DNA of 64,000 nucleotides from LMUY01 sp964242215 (GCA_964242215.1 CAXTCJ010000002.1:1-64000), one strand, 5' to 3'. Counted from the first letter of the stretch, positions 1-8,436 are shown. Notes: generated by a model from the letters alone, not told the origin. Made by a program: numbers and translations.

Positions 1-376
1 TCTGCTCCAAGTCCATGGCCTTGATCTGCATCTGCTTGCGCGCGGCGAGCAGCGCTCGGACTTCCTGCGACGGAACCGACTTGCGGTGCACGGGACGATA
101 CCAACCCATGCGCAGTAACTGAGCGATCCCGCGGGCGTCACGGCGGTCGGTCTTGATAGCCATGGCCGACAGCGCCGCTTTGACGTGGCGCGTCTCGAGC
201 AGCACCGCCTCGAAGCCCGCTTCATGCAGCCGTCATACAACCACTGGGACAAAGGCCCTGCCTCCAGGCCGACGCGGACGATCGTCACGCCGAGGTCGCG
301 CAGGAAGGCAACCAGCGCCTCCGGTTCGCTCGCAACCTTCGCCTCCCGGATGACCTTCCCGGTCACGTCCAGCACG
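1..376 (-). pseudogene. IS110-family transposase, C-terminal part, frameshifted and cut off by the window edge
   Basis: Read on the minus strand this stretch gives VLDVTGKVIREAKVASEPEA and then a LEAGPLSQWLYDG block typical of the DEDD/RuvC-like domain of IS110 transposases. After that the frame is lost near position 230, where one base appears to be missing. It resumes as LHEAGFEAVLLETRHVKAAL and IKTDRRDARGIAQLLRMGW, another IS110 signature. The N-terminal codons lie 5.2 kb away at 5615-5672, because an IS66 element has inserted at codon 20. The gene is therefore dead twice over. The C-terminal Tnp20-like domain lies outside the window. Confidence 0.85.
369..376. repeat. Target-site duplication, left copy, of the IS66 element
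   Basis: CCAGCACG here and CCAGCGCG at 5615-5622 flank the IS66 inverted repeats. Eight bp is the usual IS66 target duplication length. The single mismatch must have arisen after insertion. The copy here restores the IS110 reading SLCVLDVTGK. Confidence 0.85.
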
Positions 377-403
377 GTAAGCGTCGCGGTGGTGACATCT
401 GGC
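377..403 (+). repeat. IS66 left terminal inverted repeat
   Basis: It starts GTAAGCGTCGCG and ends CATCTGGC, and matches the reverse complement of 5588-5614 at about 22 of 27 positions. Confidence 0.9.
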
Positions 404-435
404 TGGTTGGCGCCGGTGTATGATCTGCTGTCTGC

Positions 436-921
436 ATGGATACGATGGTGCCGGATCTGGTCGACACGGTTGAGAGCGCTCATACGATCGGTCGTACGAG
501 CGCTCGTTCGGCCCGTGTCGAGGTTCTCCCCCGCGCTGAGCGCCGGCGTCGCTGGACGGCCGAACAGAAGCTGGCGATTGTCGGTGAGAGCCTTGGTCCG
601 GGTCTGACGCCGACTGAAGTAGCCCGCAAGCACGGGATCAGCACGGGCCAGATATACACGTGGCGTCAGCAGTTCCTGAGTTACAAGAGTTCGACGGTCG
701 GTCGCACCACCCCGCACTTTACAGCGGTCGAGTTGGCGTCAGCCTGCACGCCGGCGTATCCGCCGCCGCCGGAGCTGCCCCCGTGTCCTTCACCTGAGAA
801 GTCGCCGCGGCTGGAGGGGTTGATCGAGGTCGTGCTGCCTAGCGGGATCTCGGTTCGGGTGGATGCCAACGTCGATGCTCGTGCGCTACGTCGGGTGCTC
901 GGTGCGTTGGAAGGCCGATGA
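436..921 (+). CDS. tnpA: IS66 TnpA-like accessory protein (Orf1)
   Basis: This 161-aa protein has a helix-turn-helix at about residues 38-85 (RRRRWTAEQKLAIV, then PTEVARKHGISTGQIYTWRQ). This is the DNA-binding region shared by IS66 Orf1 and IS3 OrfA proteins. A proline-rich linker follows, then a C-terminal block (VVLPSGISVRVDANVDARAL) typical of the family. It is the first gene of the IS66 operon and overlaps tnpB by 4 bp (ATGA), which suggests coupled translation. Its exact role in transposition is not well defined in the family. Confidence 0.9.
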   Translation: MDTMVPDLVDTVESAHTIGRTSARSARVEVLPRAERRRRWTAEQKLAIVGESLGPGLTPTEVARKHGISTGQIYTWRQQFLSYKSSTVGRTTPHFTAVELASACTPAYPPPPELPPCPSPEKSPRLEGLIEVVLPSGISVRVDANVDARALRRVLGALEGR

Positions 922-1268
922 TCGCACTGACGTCAGGCATCCGGGTCTACCTGGCGTGTGGCACGACTGATATGCGTAAGGGGATGGCGGGCTTGGCAAT
1001 GCTGGTGCAGCAAGGATTGGCCGCTGATCCGTTCGACGGGGCGGTGTTCGCGTTTCGAGGACGCCGCGCCGGGCTGATCAAGCTGCTGTGGCATGACGGG
1101 GTCGGCTTGTGCATGCTGACCAAGCGGCTGGAACACGGCCAATTCGTCTGGCCGTCCACGACATCGTCGGGCCGGATTGCGCTCTCGCCGCCGCAGCTGG
1201 CGGCTCTGCTGGACGGATGCGAGTGGCGAGCGCCGGCTCCGGTGCGCCGGCCGGAATTAGCCGGGTAA
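918..1268 (+). CDS. tnpB: IS66 TnpB accessory protein (Orf2)
   Basis: This 116-aa protein opens with IRVYLACGTTDMRKGMAGLA and contains FRGRRAGLIKLLWHDGVGLC, the two diagnostic blocks of IS66 Orf2/TnpB. The length is normal and the frame intact. It overlaps tnpA by 4 bp and is followed after about 60 bp by tnpC. Confidence 0.93.
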   Translation: MIALTSGIRVYLACGTTDMRKGMAGLAMLVQQGLAADPFDGAVFAFRGRRAGLIKLLWHDGVGLCMLTKRLEHGQFVWPSTTSSGRIALSPPQLAALLDGCEWRAPAPVRRPELAG

Positions 1269-1330
1269 AGTGGCCTGTTCTGGACACAAAGGCTGGCGGC
1301 GGCGCGACGGCGTCGTGCACTGTATCCGTC

Positions 1331-2669
1331 GTGCAGATCGATCTCGATGCCCTGCCGAGCGACGCCGCGGTGCTGCAGCAGATGCTGCGGACGGTGCTGC
1401 ACCAACAGGGCGCGTTGCATGCCGAGAACGACAAGCTGCGGCTGCTGATCCTGCGCCTCACGCGTCAGCAGTTCGGTCGAAAGTCCGAGCAGTTGAGCCC
1501 GGACCAGCTGCAATTCGGCTTGGAGGAGTTGGAGCAAACTATCGCTGCCAACGAGGCCGCGCAGGAGGCCGCTGCGGCCGAGCACACCCGCCCGCCTCGC
1601 GCCAAGCCGGTGGGCCGCAACCACGGCGCGTTACCGGCGCACCTGCCGCGCTACGAGGTGGTGATCGACGTCGGGGGTGGCGATTGCCCCTGCTGCGGCC
1701 ACGTCCTGCATCCGATCGGCGAGCTGCGCACCGAACAACTCGATATCGCCCCGGCGCAATTGCGGGTCCGGGTCACCCGGCGGCCGCGCTACGCGTGCCG
1801 CGGCTGCGAGGATGTCGTGCAGGTGGCGCCAGCGCCGGATCGCCCCGTCGATGGCGGCATGCCGACGGAGGCGCTGATCGCGCACGTGGTGGTCAGCAAA
1901 TACGCGGACTCCCTGCCGCTTTACCGCCAGGTGCAGATGCTCGAGCGCCAGGGCATCAAGCTGGACCGCTCGACGCTGGCGAACTGGGTAGGTCGGGCAT
2001 GCTGGTGGCTGACGCCGCTCTACGAGCTGATGCTCAGCACGGTGCTGACCTCGGCCAAGGTGTTTGCCGATGACACCACGTTGCCGGTGCTCGATCCTGG
2101 CCGCGGGCGGACCAAGACGGGACGCCTGTGGTGCTACGCGGTCGATGACCGCGCCTGGGATGGGCCCGGTCATCCGGCGGCAGCCTACGTCTACTCGGAA
2201 GACCGTAAGAGCGAACGTCCGGCCGGGCATCTGGCCGGGTTCCGCGGCGTGTTGCAGGTCGACGGCTATGCCGGGTTCAAACGGCTGGCCGGCGATCGGG
2301 CTGACGGGTCGATAACGCTGGCGTTCTGCTGGGCCCACATGCGGCGGCCGTTCTATGAGTTTTTCACCTCGACGAAGTCGCCGCTGGCGGCGGAGGTGCT
2401 GGCGCGCATCCGCGAACTCTACGCCATCGAGGCCGAGATACGCGGCCACCCCGCCGAATACCGCAGAACGATCCGGCAGGATCGAAGTCGACCGATCGTG
2501 GATGCGCTGCACGCCTGGTTGCAGGATCAGGCCGGTCGCGTGTCCGTCGCGTCCGACCTGGCCAAGGCGATCCGCTACGCGATCCGCCATTGGCCCGGCT
2601 TAGTGGTGTTCCTCGATGACGGTCGGGTCGAGATGGATACGAACGTCGTCGAGCGTGCCATCCGCCCGA
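1331..2669 (+). pseudogene. tnpC: IS66 TnpC transposase, N-terminal part (interrupted)
   Basis: The best start is GTG at 1331, which gives the family opening QIDLDALPSD. A coiled-coil/leucine-rich N-terminus is followed by a zinc-binding block (CPCCGHVLHPIGE). The DDE domain begins at VFADDTTLPVLDPG and LQVDGYAGFKRLAG, with FCWAHMRRPFYE. The frame is intact to VERAIRP at 2668. It then runs into foreign sequence and resumes as MALTRKNALFAGSDGG at 5253. The cause is the insertion of a serine-recombinase element without detectable loss of tnpC codons. Confidence 0.93.
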
Positions 2670-2701
2670 GCGCGACGATGCGTTCATTGTACCCCTCCTT
2701 C

Positions 2702-4774
2702 TCAAGTGCCTGCGAACATTGGAAGTTCGTTCTGCTGTCCAATGCGACGCGGGCGTGTTCGCCGCTGGACGGCCTCCCTGACCTGGTCGGCTTTCAGGTC
2801 GGACGCCCTGATCTGGTGGGGTGCGCCGGGCACGACCTGCTCGGCTGGCAGCAGCTTGTCCTGGATCAGGCGGCGGATGACGTGAGCAGTGACGCCCAGC
2901 GCAGCGGCGGCTTCACTCATGGTCAGCCACTCGCCGTCCTTCTCTGCGGAGCGGTAGGCATGAATGTCATGAACTCGCCGGAGCGAGCCGACGCGCTTGG
3001 CCGTCCACGTCTTGCCCTGGCCGGTCTGCAATCCCATGCGGTTGAGCGAAGCTGCGATATGCTCGTCGTCCCAACGTCCGGCCATGCTCCGCATCACCGC
3101 CAAAGCGTCGTCCGAGGTCTGGCACCCGTGCTCGCCCGTCCTGAGCTTCTTGACCCGCAGCTGCGAGTGCTGGCCGCCTTTCCAGTGGATCACCAGCACG
3201 ACCTCGCGCGCAGCCTCATCGACGTCGGCCACGATATCCACAATCAGGGTGCGCACGAGACGCTGCCGAGCACGCATGCTCGTGGCAGGCGCCGCCCAGG
3301 CTTGGGACAGATCTGCCGAAAGGCCCGTCAGGTCCGGCGCTGGCGTGGCTGGGTCCGGCGCCCGTCCGGTGTTCAGCCTTGTCTGGCACGCCTCCACCCG
3401 GCGCAACGCCGCTTCCCAGTTCTTCTCCAACTGCGCGGCGATCAGGCGGTTGTCCGGGTCGCAGGCCGCGTAGCGCCGCTCTGCGAGTCCGGCCTCGTAA
3501 CGTGCCTGTTGCAGTTCCAATTCCGCGATGCGGTTCCGCTCCGTCTGGCTTTCCATGTGCATCCGCCCGGCTTGCAGCGCCGCCTCGACCGCCAACGGCT
3601 CCACGGCCCGCACCAGCTCGGCCGCGACCGCGGCATCGATGCGGGTACCGCCGAAGCCGAGGCAGCGCGCCAGGCCGAGCATAAGGTTCGGACGGTCGCA
3701 GCGATACACCGGCCGGCCCGGCGCCTTGCCAGCATAGACGACCGCCAGGTGGCGACCGCAGCGCGAACAGGTCAGCAGCCCCGCCAGCAGCGCCCGCCCG
3801 CCACGTCCGGACTTGGCGCCGCCTGCCTTGCCAAAGGCGTTGGCCGCAAGAAGGGCCTGGTTGCGCTCATACTCCGCCCAGCTGACGTAGCCTTCGTGGT
3901 GGCCTTGCAGCATCACCTCCCACTCGCCGAAGGGCTTGCCGTGGCCATAGCTCTTGCGGGCGTGGCCATCGACGATGGCGGTGCGCTTCTCGCTTTTGCC
4001 GTAGGCGTAAGCGCCCGCGTAGAACGGGTTCTTCAGCACCGAGATGATGTTGCGGTAGCGGACAGGGCACCATTCCAAGGCGGTCATGCGCTTGCCGTCG
4101 CACGGGTGCGGGAAATGCACGCCGTCTGTCGTCATCCGCAACAGCACTTGGCGCGCGCTGCCGCACTCCCTGAACCGGGTAAACACCAGGCGGATCACTT
4201 CCTGCATGCGCAGATCCGGGTCCAGGCCCAGGCCGACCTCCCGGTGCCACAGATAGCCGAACGGCACGGAAATGCGCAGCTCGCCGCGCCGGGCCTTCTG
4301 CCGAGCGGCGTCCAGCATGCGGGCACGCATGGTCCCGAGTTCGAACTCGCTGATGCTGCCCTTCATGCCCAAGAGCAGGCGGTCGTTCGGACGGCACGGG
4401 TCATACACGCCTTCCATGTCGATCACCCTGGCCTCCACCAATCCGCAGAGTTCGAGAAAATGGTGCCAGTCGCGCCCGTTGCGGGCGAGGCGGGACGCGT
4501 CGAAGCACAGCACGGCGCCGACATCGCCGGCGCAGAGCCAGGCCACGAGGCGCTCGAAACCGGGCCGTGCGACCGTGCCGCTGGCCGAGCGGCCCAGATC
4601 ATCGTCGATTACCTCGACGTCGTGGAAGCCGTGCTGCCGCGCGACCTCGACCAGGTCGTACTGCCGCCGTTTGCTCTCGAGATTGGTCTGCACCTGCGAC
4701 TGGCTCGATTGTCGCACGTAGACCACCGCCCGGCGGCGCAGCACCGAGGACGGCAGGGCGTCAGCGGTGGTCAT
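2702..4774 (-). CDS. Large serine recombinase (resolvase/invertase superfamily, zinc ribbon type)
   Basis: This 690-aa DNA integrase has an N-terminal catalytic domain at residues 15-155, with VVYVRQSSQ supplying the nucleophilic serine and FDASRLARNGRDW typical of the family. The recombinase domain lies at about 165-290 and the zinc ribbon (CSRCGRHLAV ... YRCDRP) at about 330-365. A coiled-coil stretch follows at about 400-460. The C-terminal helix-turn-helix is WLTMSEAAAALGVTAHVIRR at about 618-640. It cuts and joins DNA through a phosphoserine link and probably moved this element into tnpC. It lies last in a three-gene operon and overlaps the 59-aa gene. Confidence 0.93.
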   Translation of the reverse strand: MTTADALPSSVLRRRAVVYVRQSSQSQVQTNLESKRRQYDLVEVARQHGFHDVEVIDDDLGRSASGTVARPGFERLVAWLCAGDVGAVLCFDASRLARNGRDWHHFLELCGLVEARVIDMEGVYDPCRPNDRLLLGMKGSISEFELGTMRARMLDAARQKARRGELRISVPFGYLWHREVGLGLDPDLRMQEVIRLVFTRFRECGSARQVLLRMTTDGVHFPHPCDGKRMTALEWCPVRYRNIISVLKNPFYAGAYAYGKSEKRTAIVDGHARKSYGHGKPFGEWEVMLQGHHEGYVSWAEYERNQALLAANAFGKAGGAKSGRGGRALLAGLLTCSRCGRHLAVVYAGKAPGRPVYRCDRPNLMLGLARCLGFGGTRIDAAVAAELVRAVEPLAVEAALQAGRMHMESQTERNRIAELELQQARYEAGLAERRYAACDPDNRLIAAQLEKNWEAALRRVEACQTRLNTGRAPDPATPAPDLTGLSADLSQAWAAPATSMRARQRLVRTLIVDIVADVDEAAREVVLVIHWKGGQHSQLRVKKLRTGEHGCQTSDDALAVMRSMAGRWDDEHIAASLNRMGLQTGQGKTWTAKRVGSLRRVHDIHAYRSAEKDGEWLTMSEAAAALGVTAHVIRRLIQDKLLPAEQVVPGAPHQIRASDLKADQVREAVQRRTRPRRIGQQNELPMFAGT

Positions 4775-4940
4775 CGCGGCTCTCCCCGGCCGATATGCCG
4801 GCCGCCTCCAGCAAGAGCCTGGCGAGCGCGCCGACCGCGACTTCGCGCTCGACCGTCGTCATCCCCCATAGGCTCTTGCCGTCCAGCGGCATTGTCGTCT
4901 GCCGCGGTGACGGCGGCGCTTTCTGCTGTGTTGATGTCAT
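4761..4940 (-). CDS. Small protein of the serine-recombinase element
   Basis: The ATG at 4940 has GGGGAG a few bases upstream, which favours it over a longer reading that starts at 4994. The product is 59 aa and its centre (VEREVAVGALARLLLEAAG) is predicted helical. It overlaps the recombinase start by 14 bp and lies within the tail of the upstream reading frame. Similar tiny genes commonly precede recombinases of this class. The function is unknown. Confidence 0.6.
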   Translation of the reverse strand: MTSTQQKAPPSPRQTTMPLDGKSLWGMTTVEREVAVGALARLLLEAAGISAGESRDDHR

Positions 4941-5253
4941 CGCTGCTCCCCAGGGCGACGGTCGAGTCGCCCTGGGAGTCTGTCCTGAAACCAAGCGTGA
5001 TCAGCAGGCGGTGAAGGTCCGCCAGCGCCGGGACGGCGACCCGTGGCGCGCCGATCTCCATCTCCGCGCAGGCAACTGCGTCCAGCATCCAGGCCGCGAC
5101 CACCGTCACCACACCGGGCGCTACTTCGACATAGACCACGTCACCGCCGGCGCGGCGTTCGCCACGCTGCCGGCGCAGCTGGCTCCCATACAGCGCATGC
5201 CACCGATAATGGACAACGACCTCTTGCCCGATATGGGCAGAATGGCCCTGCAA
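4771..5253 (-). CDS. DUF5372-like protein of the serine-recombinase element
   Basis: The N-terminal 85 residues (VVVHYRWHALYG, DVVYVEVAPGVVTVVAAWMLD, ALADLHRLLITLGF) fit the short DUF5372-like proteins found in front of large serine recombinases. The reading frame continues to 160 aa through a low-complexity tail that overlaps the 59-aa gene by about 170 bp. A late frameshift is possible. No ATG is available. The first start-like codon is a TTG lying on the element boundary, so the true start is unresolved. Confidence 0.55.
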   Translation of the reverse strand: MQGHSAHIGQEVVVHYRWHALYGSQLRRQRGERRAGGDVVYVEVAPGVVTVVAAWMLDAVACAEMEIGAPRVAVPALADLHRLLITLGFRTDSQGDSTVALGSSDDINTAESAAVTAADDNAAGRQEPMGDDDGRARSRGRRARQALAGGGRHIGRGEPR

Positions 5254-5492
5254 TGGCCCTGACCCGCAAGAATGCCTTGTTCGCTGGATCCGATGGCGGG
5301 GCGCAGCATTGGGCGATGGCGATGACGCTGATTCAGACCGCCAAGCTGAACGCCGTGGACCCCATGGCCTGGTTGACCGATGTGCTCGAGCGCGTCGTAA
5401 GCGGACAGACCAAGACCCAAGACCTGCACACCCTGCTGCCTTGGAACTGGAAAACCCTCCAGTCCACCCTGGACACCCAACTGGCTGCTTGA
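5253..5492 (+). pseudogene. tnpC: IS66 TnpC transposase, C-terminal part
   Basis: It continues the DDE transposase with ALTRKNALFAGSDGG, WAMAMTLIQTAKLNAVDP and the terminal LHTLLPWNW block of IS66 TnpC, ending in a proper stop. It joins in frame to 1331-2669 once the nested element is removed. Confidence 0.93.
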
Positions 5493-5587
5493 GTCGCCAG
5501 CTTCGTCCTTCATCTCAGGTCGGGCGCTGTCATCACGATGATGCTTGTTGTCCATGCTCAGAGCAGATCATGAGCCAGCTATCGGCC

Positions 5588-5614
5588 GCCAGATGCTGCC
5601 GTCGCGACGCTTAC
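5588..5614 (-). repeat. IS66 right terminal inverted repeat
   Basis: Its reverse complement starts GTAAGCGTCGCG and ends CATCTGGC, pairing with 377-403. The target duplication CCAGCGCG follows at 5615-5622. Confidence 0.9.
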
Positions 5615-5672
5615 CCAGCGCGCACAAGCTGCTCAACTCCAGAGACACGTCGATCCCAACATGGTGTTCCAT
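5615..5672 (-). pseudogene. IS110-family transposase, N-terminal fragment
   Basis: From an ATG at 5672 the minus strand reads MEHHVGIDVSLELSSLC, the classic start of IS110 transposases (the GIDVS motif carries the first catalytic aspartate). It stops at the IS66 insertion and continues at 376 as VLDVTGKV. The 8 bp at 5615-5622 are the right copy of the target duplication. Confidence 0.88.
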
Positions 5673-5879
5673 GACCGCCCTCCGATGGACGGACCCGAAC
5701 CGTTCGGGCCCGCGTTGTGCCATCACTCTGGAAGAGACCCGCCCGGGATGTCAGCCCGCTGCAGGCCCATTACGGCATCTACCGGACCCCCATGAAGGAA
5801 AGGCCGTCTACTGGCTTGACGAGAAGAACGTGCTCGCATCCAGCCTCACCGAGGCCGCAGGAATTTCGGAGGCGTCCGG

Positions 5880-6428
5880 CTAATTCGCCGGAATTCCCTT
5901 CACCGGCGCAATCCCCCATTGATACAGCTTATCGAACTGAGCCGCGGCGGGCACGACTTCGTCGAGCCGAACGAAGAACCTGGCAGACTGACCGGCCTTG
6001 ATGACCTGCTCAAACGCCGGCTCCGCCGGGCCGCCGAGAAACGTCCCGGCCGGTAAAATGCCGATGAAGCGGCTCACGTCGTAGTATTTGGCCACGCCCG
6101 TTGTCTTGTTCGATATGCTGACGCTCGCTTCGGTGATGTCGAAGGGCGTTGAGTTCTTGATGCTGATCAGGATGCCCGTCTCGAGCGATCCGCTGCCGAT
6201 GTTGAACGTGCCGTAGGCTGCGCCTGAACCCGCGTTCAGCGCCGCTTGGTAGGTGTCCGGCACGGGAACCGATGTCTTGCTGATGCAGGCCCGCTCGATG
6301 GCGTAAACGGCCGTTTGGTTCTGCGCGCCGGCCATGTATTGCAGGATGCAGTCGTCGTACGGGTTGGCCAGGGCCTGCGAGGCGTGAAGTGTGGCGGCGA
6401 TCACGGCTATCGGCGTTATGCGCGTCAT
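5880..6428 (-). CDS. Secreted protein of unknown function
   Basis: The ATG at 6428 follows AAGGGA and gives a clear signal peptide (MTRITPIAVIAATLHASQALA). Starting there removes an overlap with the upstream gene and leaves a 7-bp gap. The mature part begins NPYDDCILQYMAG with a second Cys in AIERACISK. This paired-cysteine pattern recurs in small periplasmic hypothetical proteins. The rest is beta-rich and resembles no family I can name. It is last in a minus-strand run with the TIGR02391 gene and is probably co-transcribed with it. Confidence 0.75.
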   Translation of the reverse strand: MTRITPIAVIAATLHASQALANPYDDCILQYMAGAQNQTAVYAIERACISKTSVPVPDTYQAALNAGSGAAYGTFNIGSGSLETGILISIKNSTPFDITEASVSISNKTTGVAKYYDVSRFIGILPAGTFLGGPAEPAFEQVIKAGQSARFFVRLDEVVPAAAQFDKLYQWGIAPVKGIPAN

Positions 6429-6435
6429 GTTTCCC

Positions 6436-7158
6436 TTAGGCCTCAGGTGGCCTGCCATTATCTACCCTGTTCAGCAGCAAACTTGCGAGAATCATATGTC
6501 GTGCCGCTTGCTCCGGAGACACACGCATGGTTGCTGGTCCAGAATGAGCCAGGGGATTCCGAAACGCCTGTAACACCCCTTGCAACAGACTCAACAGTCC
6601 CTTTTGTGCGTTCTGGCCCGTCTCAGTTGCGAGATCTCCGACAACAAGAAGGGGCTTGCTTAAGCCAAAAACGGCGTTGACCAGGTTGGAGCCGTCATCG
6701 GTCCGTTTGGTCCTCCGACGGATCTCTTCGAACACCGTGGAATACGCATTTCGAACCGCTTCCGTGTGATGATGGTCCGCGTACAGTGGGAGACTGTGCT
6801 TAACTATCCTGGGATGTAGCAGGTCCTCGAAGCCGTAACTCTGCGAGGGCCGCTCTGGCAGCGCCTGAGCCCATTTTAGCAGGGCGCCTTCAACGGCTGG
6901 CAAATCGTTAAGAAGAATGTCGCTAAAGTCCTGTCGCATCGCGAAATGCATGTGTCTACCAAGGTTGCTCGACGTTACGAGCTCCGGAAATACGGTGGTG
7001 AGGTGCTTGAAGTGGGCAGCGAGAGTAGCCTTTGTTTCGTTGGAAGCGGTATCTTGGTCTTCCGTCATCTTGAGAAAAGTTGTGAGCGCGACCTTCCGAA
7101 TGTCACTGATGATAGTGATCGCCTGCGCGATTCGTTTGGCGTCCGACGGCTCAGGCAT
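6436..7158 (-). CDS. TIGR02391 (Ymh) family protein with HEPN-type RNPLAH motif
   Basis: The C-terminal half carries the family signature: LLHPRIVKHSLPLYADHHHTE, then PLLVVGDLATETGQNAQKG, then GVLQAFRNPLAHSG and ASLLLNRVD. RNPLAH (R200 to H205 from the ATG at 7158) has the R-x4-H spacing of HEPN ribonucleases, which are frequent effectors of abortive infection and toxin systems. The N-terminal half is helical and unassigned. ATG 7158 is preferred over an in-frame TTG at 7173. It lies 7 bp before the secreted protein and 93 bp after the TIR-like gene. RNase activity is inferred from the motif only. Confidence 0.8.
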   Translation of the reverse strand: MPEPSDAKRIAQAITIISDIRKVALTTFLKMTEDQDTASNETKATLAAHFKHLTTVFPELVTSSNLGRHMHFAMRQDFSDILLNDLPAVEGALLKWAQALPERPSQSYGFEDLLHPRIVKHSLPLYADHHHTEAVRNAYSTVFEEIRRRTKRTDDGSNLVNAVFGLSKPLLVVGDLATETGQNAQKGLLSLLQGVLQAFRNPLAHSGPATMRVSPEQAARHMILASLLLNRVDNGRPPEA

Positions 7159-7251
7159 CTGGCGTCCCGCCAAACTCAGTCCGCATCCTGTTCCTCGTCT
7201 GCTGCGGTCGGGTGAGTGAGTTGGTGTAGCTCAAGTTCCGAGCCGCCGAAT

Positions 7252-7914
7252 TCAAATCACCACCGGCTCCTGCTGCAGGCTTGCAACGAACTCTGTGACC
7301 ATGAGATTGAAATCCGCAAAGGATAACTCCTCGGGCGTCATATCTCTATTCGCACAAAGTGTTGGCAGCAAACGCTCAAAATCTTTGTATTCGCGAAGGA
7401 TAGACTTTCCTCCACCTGCCTTGGTGCCACTAGGGAGGTGTCTGAGCCAGGTCGAGAGCTCTGAAATCAGCTTCGGGATATTGCTCTCGTGGGCGTGAAT
7501 GTCTTGGCCACCGATATCTGAGATGAACTTAGGATATCTATACTGTTCCGAGTCGAAGACGATGCACCGCTTTCCGATCTGGTCGTTGCGGCCAAGATGA
7601 TGAGCTCCAAGCCAGAGGCCCAACTCTAGCGGCATATTGAAGCGGGGCAGCGGTGGGTGGCCGCTAGTTTCTGTCCTTGAAATATCGTGTACCCCAAACG
7701 GGCATTCGCTGATGATTTTGATTATCTTGCCAAGCCGATTTTCAGCTGCGTCGTCTGTTTCCATGGCGCACCGGGCGCGGTAACCCGACCGCACCACAGT
7801 GTAAACAATTGCATTGAAAATCGGCTTGAACTCAGTGTCAAATGGACAGTTGATAAACACGTCGAGCGCCGTGTCAGGCCTCTTGCGTGTCTCCTGACGT
7901 AAGGCTGTCCTCAT
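7252..7914 (-). CDS. TIR/nucleoside deoxyribosyltransferase-like protein of unknown function
   Basis: The protein starts its core with DVFINCPFDTEFKPIFNAIV and continues with ENRLGKIIKIISECPFGVHD, LPRFNMPLELGLWLGA, KRCIVFDSEQYRYPKF and SDIGGQDIHAHE. This order matches a widespread uncharacterised family whose layout looks like a TIR or nucleoside 2-deoxyribosyltransferase fold (early FINCPFD strand, conserved M-x-L-E-L-G). That fold assignment is my inference. The ATG at 7914 overlaps the upstream stop codon (ATGA), which supports coupled translation with the DUF2188-like gene and argues against a GTG at 7926. Confidence 0.7.
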   Translation of the reverse strand: MRTALRQETRKRPDTALDVFINCPFDTEFKPIFNAIVYTVVRSGYRARCAMETDDAAENRLGKIIKIISECPFGVHDISRTETSGHPPLPRFNMPLELGLWLGAHHLGRNDQIGKRCIVFDSEQYRYPKFISDIGGQDIHAHESNIPKLISELSTWLRHLPSGTKAGGGKSILREYKDFERLLPTLCANRDMTPEELSFADFNLMVTEFVASLQQEPVVI

Positions 7915-8297
7915 CCTTTGCGCCACGTGCCCCTCTTAGCGCCCGGCGCTTTACGGATGCGCTTGGCGATCGGAGCTCTGCCTGGGTCAAGCTCTCGCGC
8001 CTTCGCGAGTGCCTCCGTTTGGGTGTCGAGGACGGCGCTGGCACGCTTTGCGCCGGGCTTCCGGACTTCAAAGCGGCCATCTTCACGCTTCTCGACCCGC
8101 AAAGCGCCGCTTTCGCGCAGCGGTGTCTTACCTTCGGATTTGGAGACCTCTTCCAAGGCCTTCTGTATCGCCCGACGCACTTCGGCAGCGGTGAAGGTCT
8201 TGGACTTGGTTTTTGGCGCCAAGACCTTCACGCCGTCATAGGTCTTGCCCACAGTCCTATAAGCCGAGGAGGCCTTTTTTCGCGGCGGCTTGGTCAC
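7911..8297 (-). CDS. Small basic DUF2188-like protein
   Basis: This 128-aa protein is rich in Lys/Arg. Residues 66-105 (LRVEKREDGRFEVRK and SAVLDTQTEALAKARELD) match the short DUF2188 pattern of two strands plus a helix. The N-terminus is a basic, probably disordered tail. The start is GTG (8297) with a weak ribosome-binding site. It overlaps the TIR-like gene by 4 bp and follows the KAP NTPase by 139 bp on the same strand. It could be a nucleic-acid-binding partner of its neighbours. Confidence 0.7.
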   Translation of the reverse strand: MTKPPRKKASSAYRTVGKTYDGVKVLAPKTKSKTFTAAEVRRAIQKALEEVSKSEGKTPLRESGALRVEKREDGRFEVRKPGAKRASAVLDTQTEALAKARELDPGRAPIAKRIRKAPGAKRGTWRKG

Positions 8298-8436
8298 CGG
8301 CTCAGTCTCAATCTCGGTTGTAGAACAAGCTGGAGTGTTGGATCATACCGGAACGGTAGCAGCGACCCTCGTCGATGTCACTTCACTGATGCGCTGGATG
8401 ACGTGCGCGGTGCCGACGCAGTGATGCGGTGAATCC

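Larger units (their letters stand above)
2670..5252 (-). mobile_element. Large-serine-recombinase element inserted in IS66 tnpC
   Basis: About 2.58 kb separates two halves of tnpC that join perfectly in frame (VERAIRP | MALTRKN). The insert carries three minus-strand genes: a DUF5372-like protein, a 59-aa protein and a 690-aa serine recombinase. No target duplication is visible, as expected for serine recombinases, which leave only a 2-bp core. AATGGCCCTG occurs both just inside the right end (5241-5250) and across the junction (5252-5261), so the right end resembles the target. The ends are accurate to within about 2 bp. Confidence 0.85.
377..5614 (+). mobile_element. IS66-family insertion sequence carrying a nested serine-recombinase element
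   Basis: The ends are imperfect 27-bp inverted repeats that begin GTAAGCGTCGCG and end CATCTGGC (377-403 and 5588-5614, about 22 of 27 positions matching), followed by an 8-bp target duplication. Inside are tnpA, tnpB and tnpC in the standard order. Removing the nested element (about 2670-5252) leaves roughly 2.65 kb, a normal IS66 size. The element sits inside an IS110 transposase gene. With tnpC split it can no longer be autonomous. Confidence 0.92.

Noticed and set aside
2211..2220. Motif-like CGTTCGCTCT in IS66 tnpC
   Set aside because: It is coding sequence of a transposase, outside the transfer region and not upstream of any gene.
1109..5014. A very long open frame on the plus strand (about 1300 codons)
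   Set aside because: It is tnpC read through into antisense of the serine recombinase. Only 1331-2669 has protein-family support.
5545..5883. A plus-strand gene across the IS66 right end
   Set aside because: It spans the terminal repeat and the antisense of the IS110 start. No homology or ribosome-binding site is seen.
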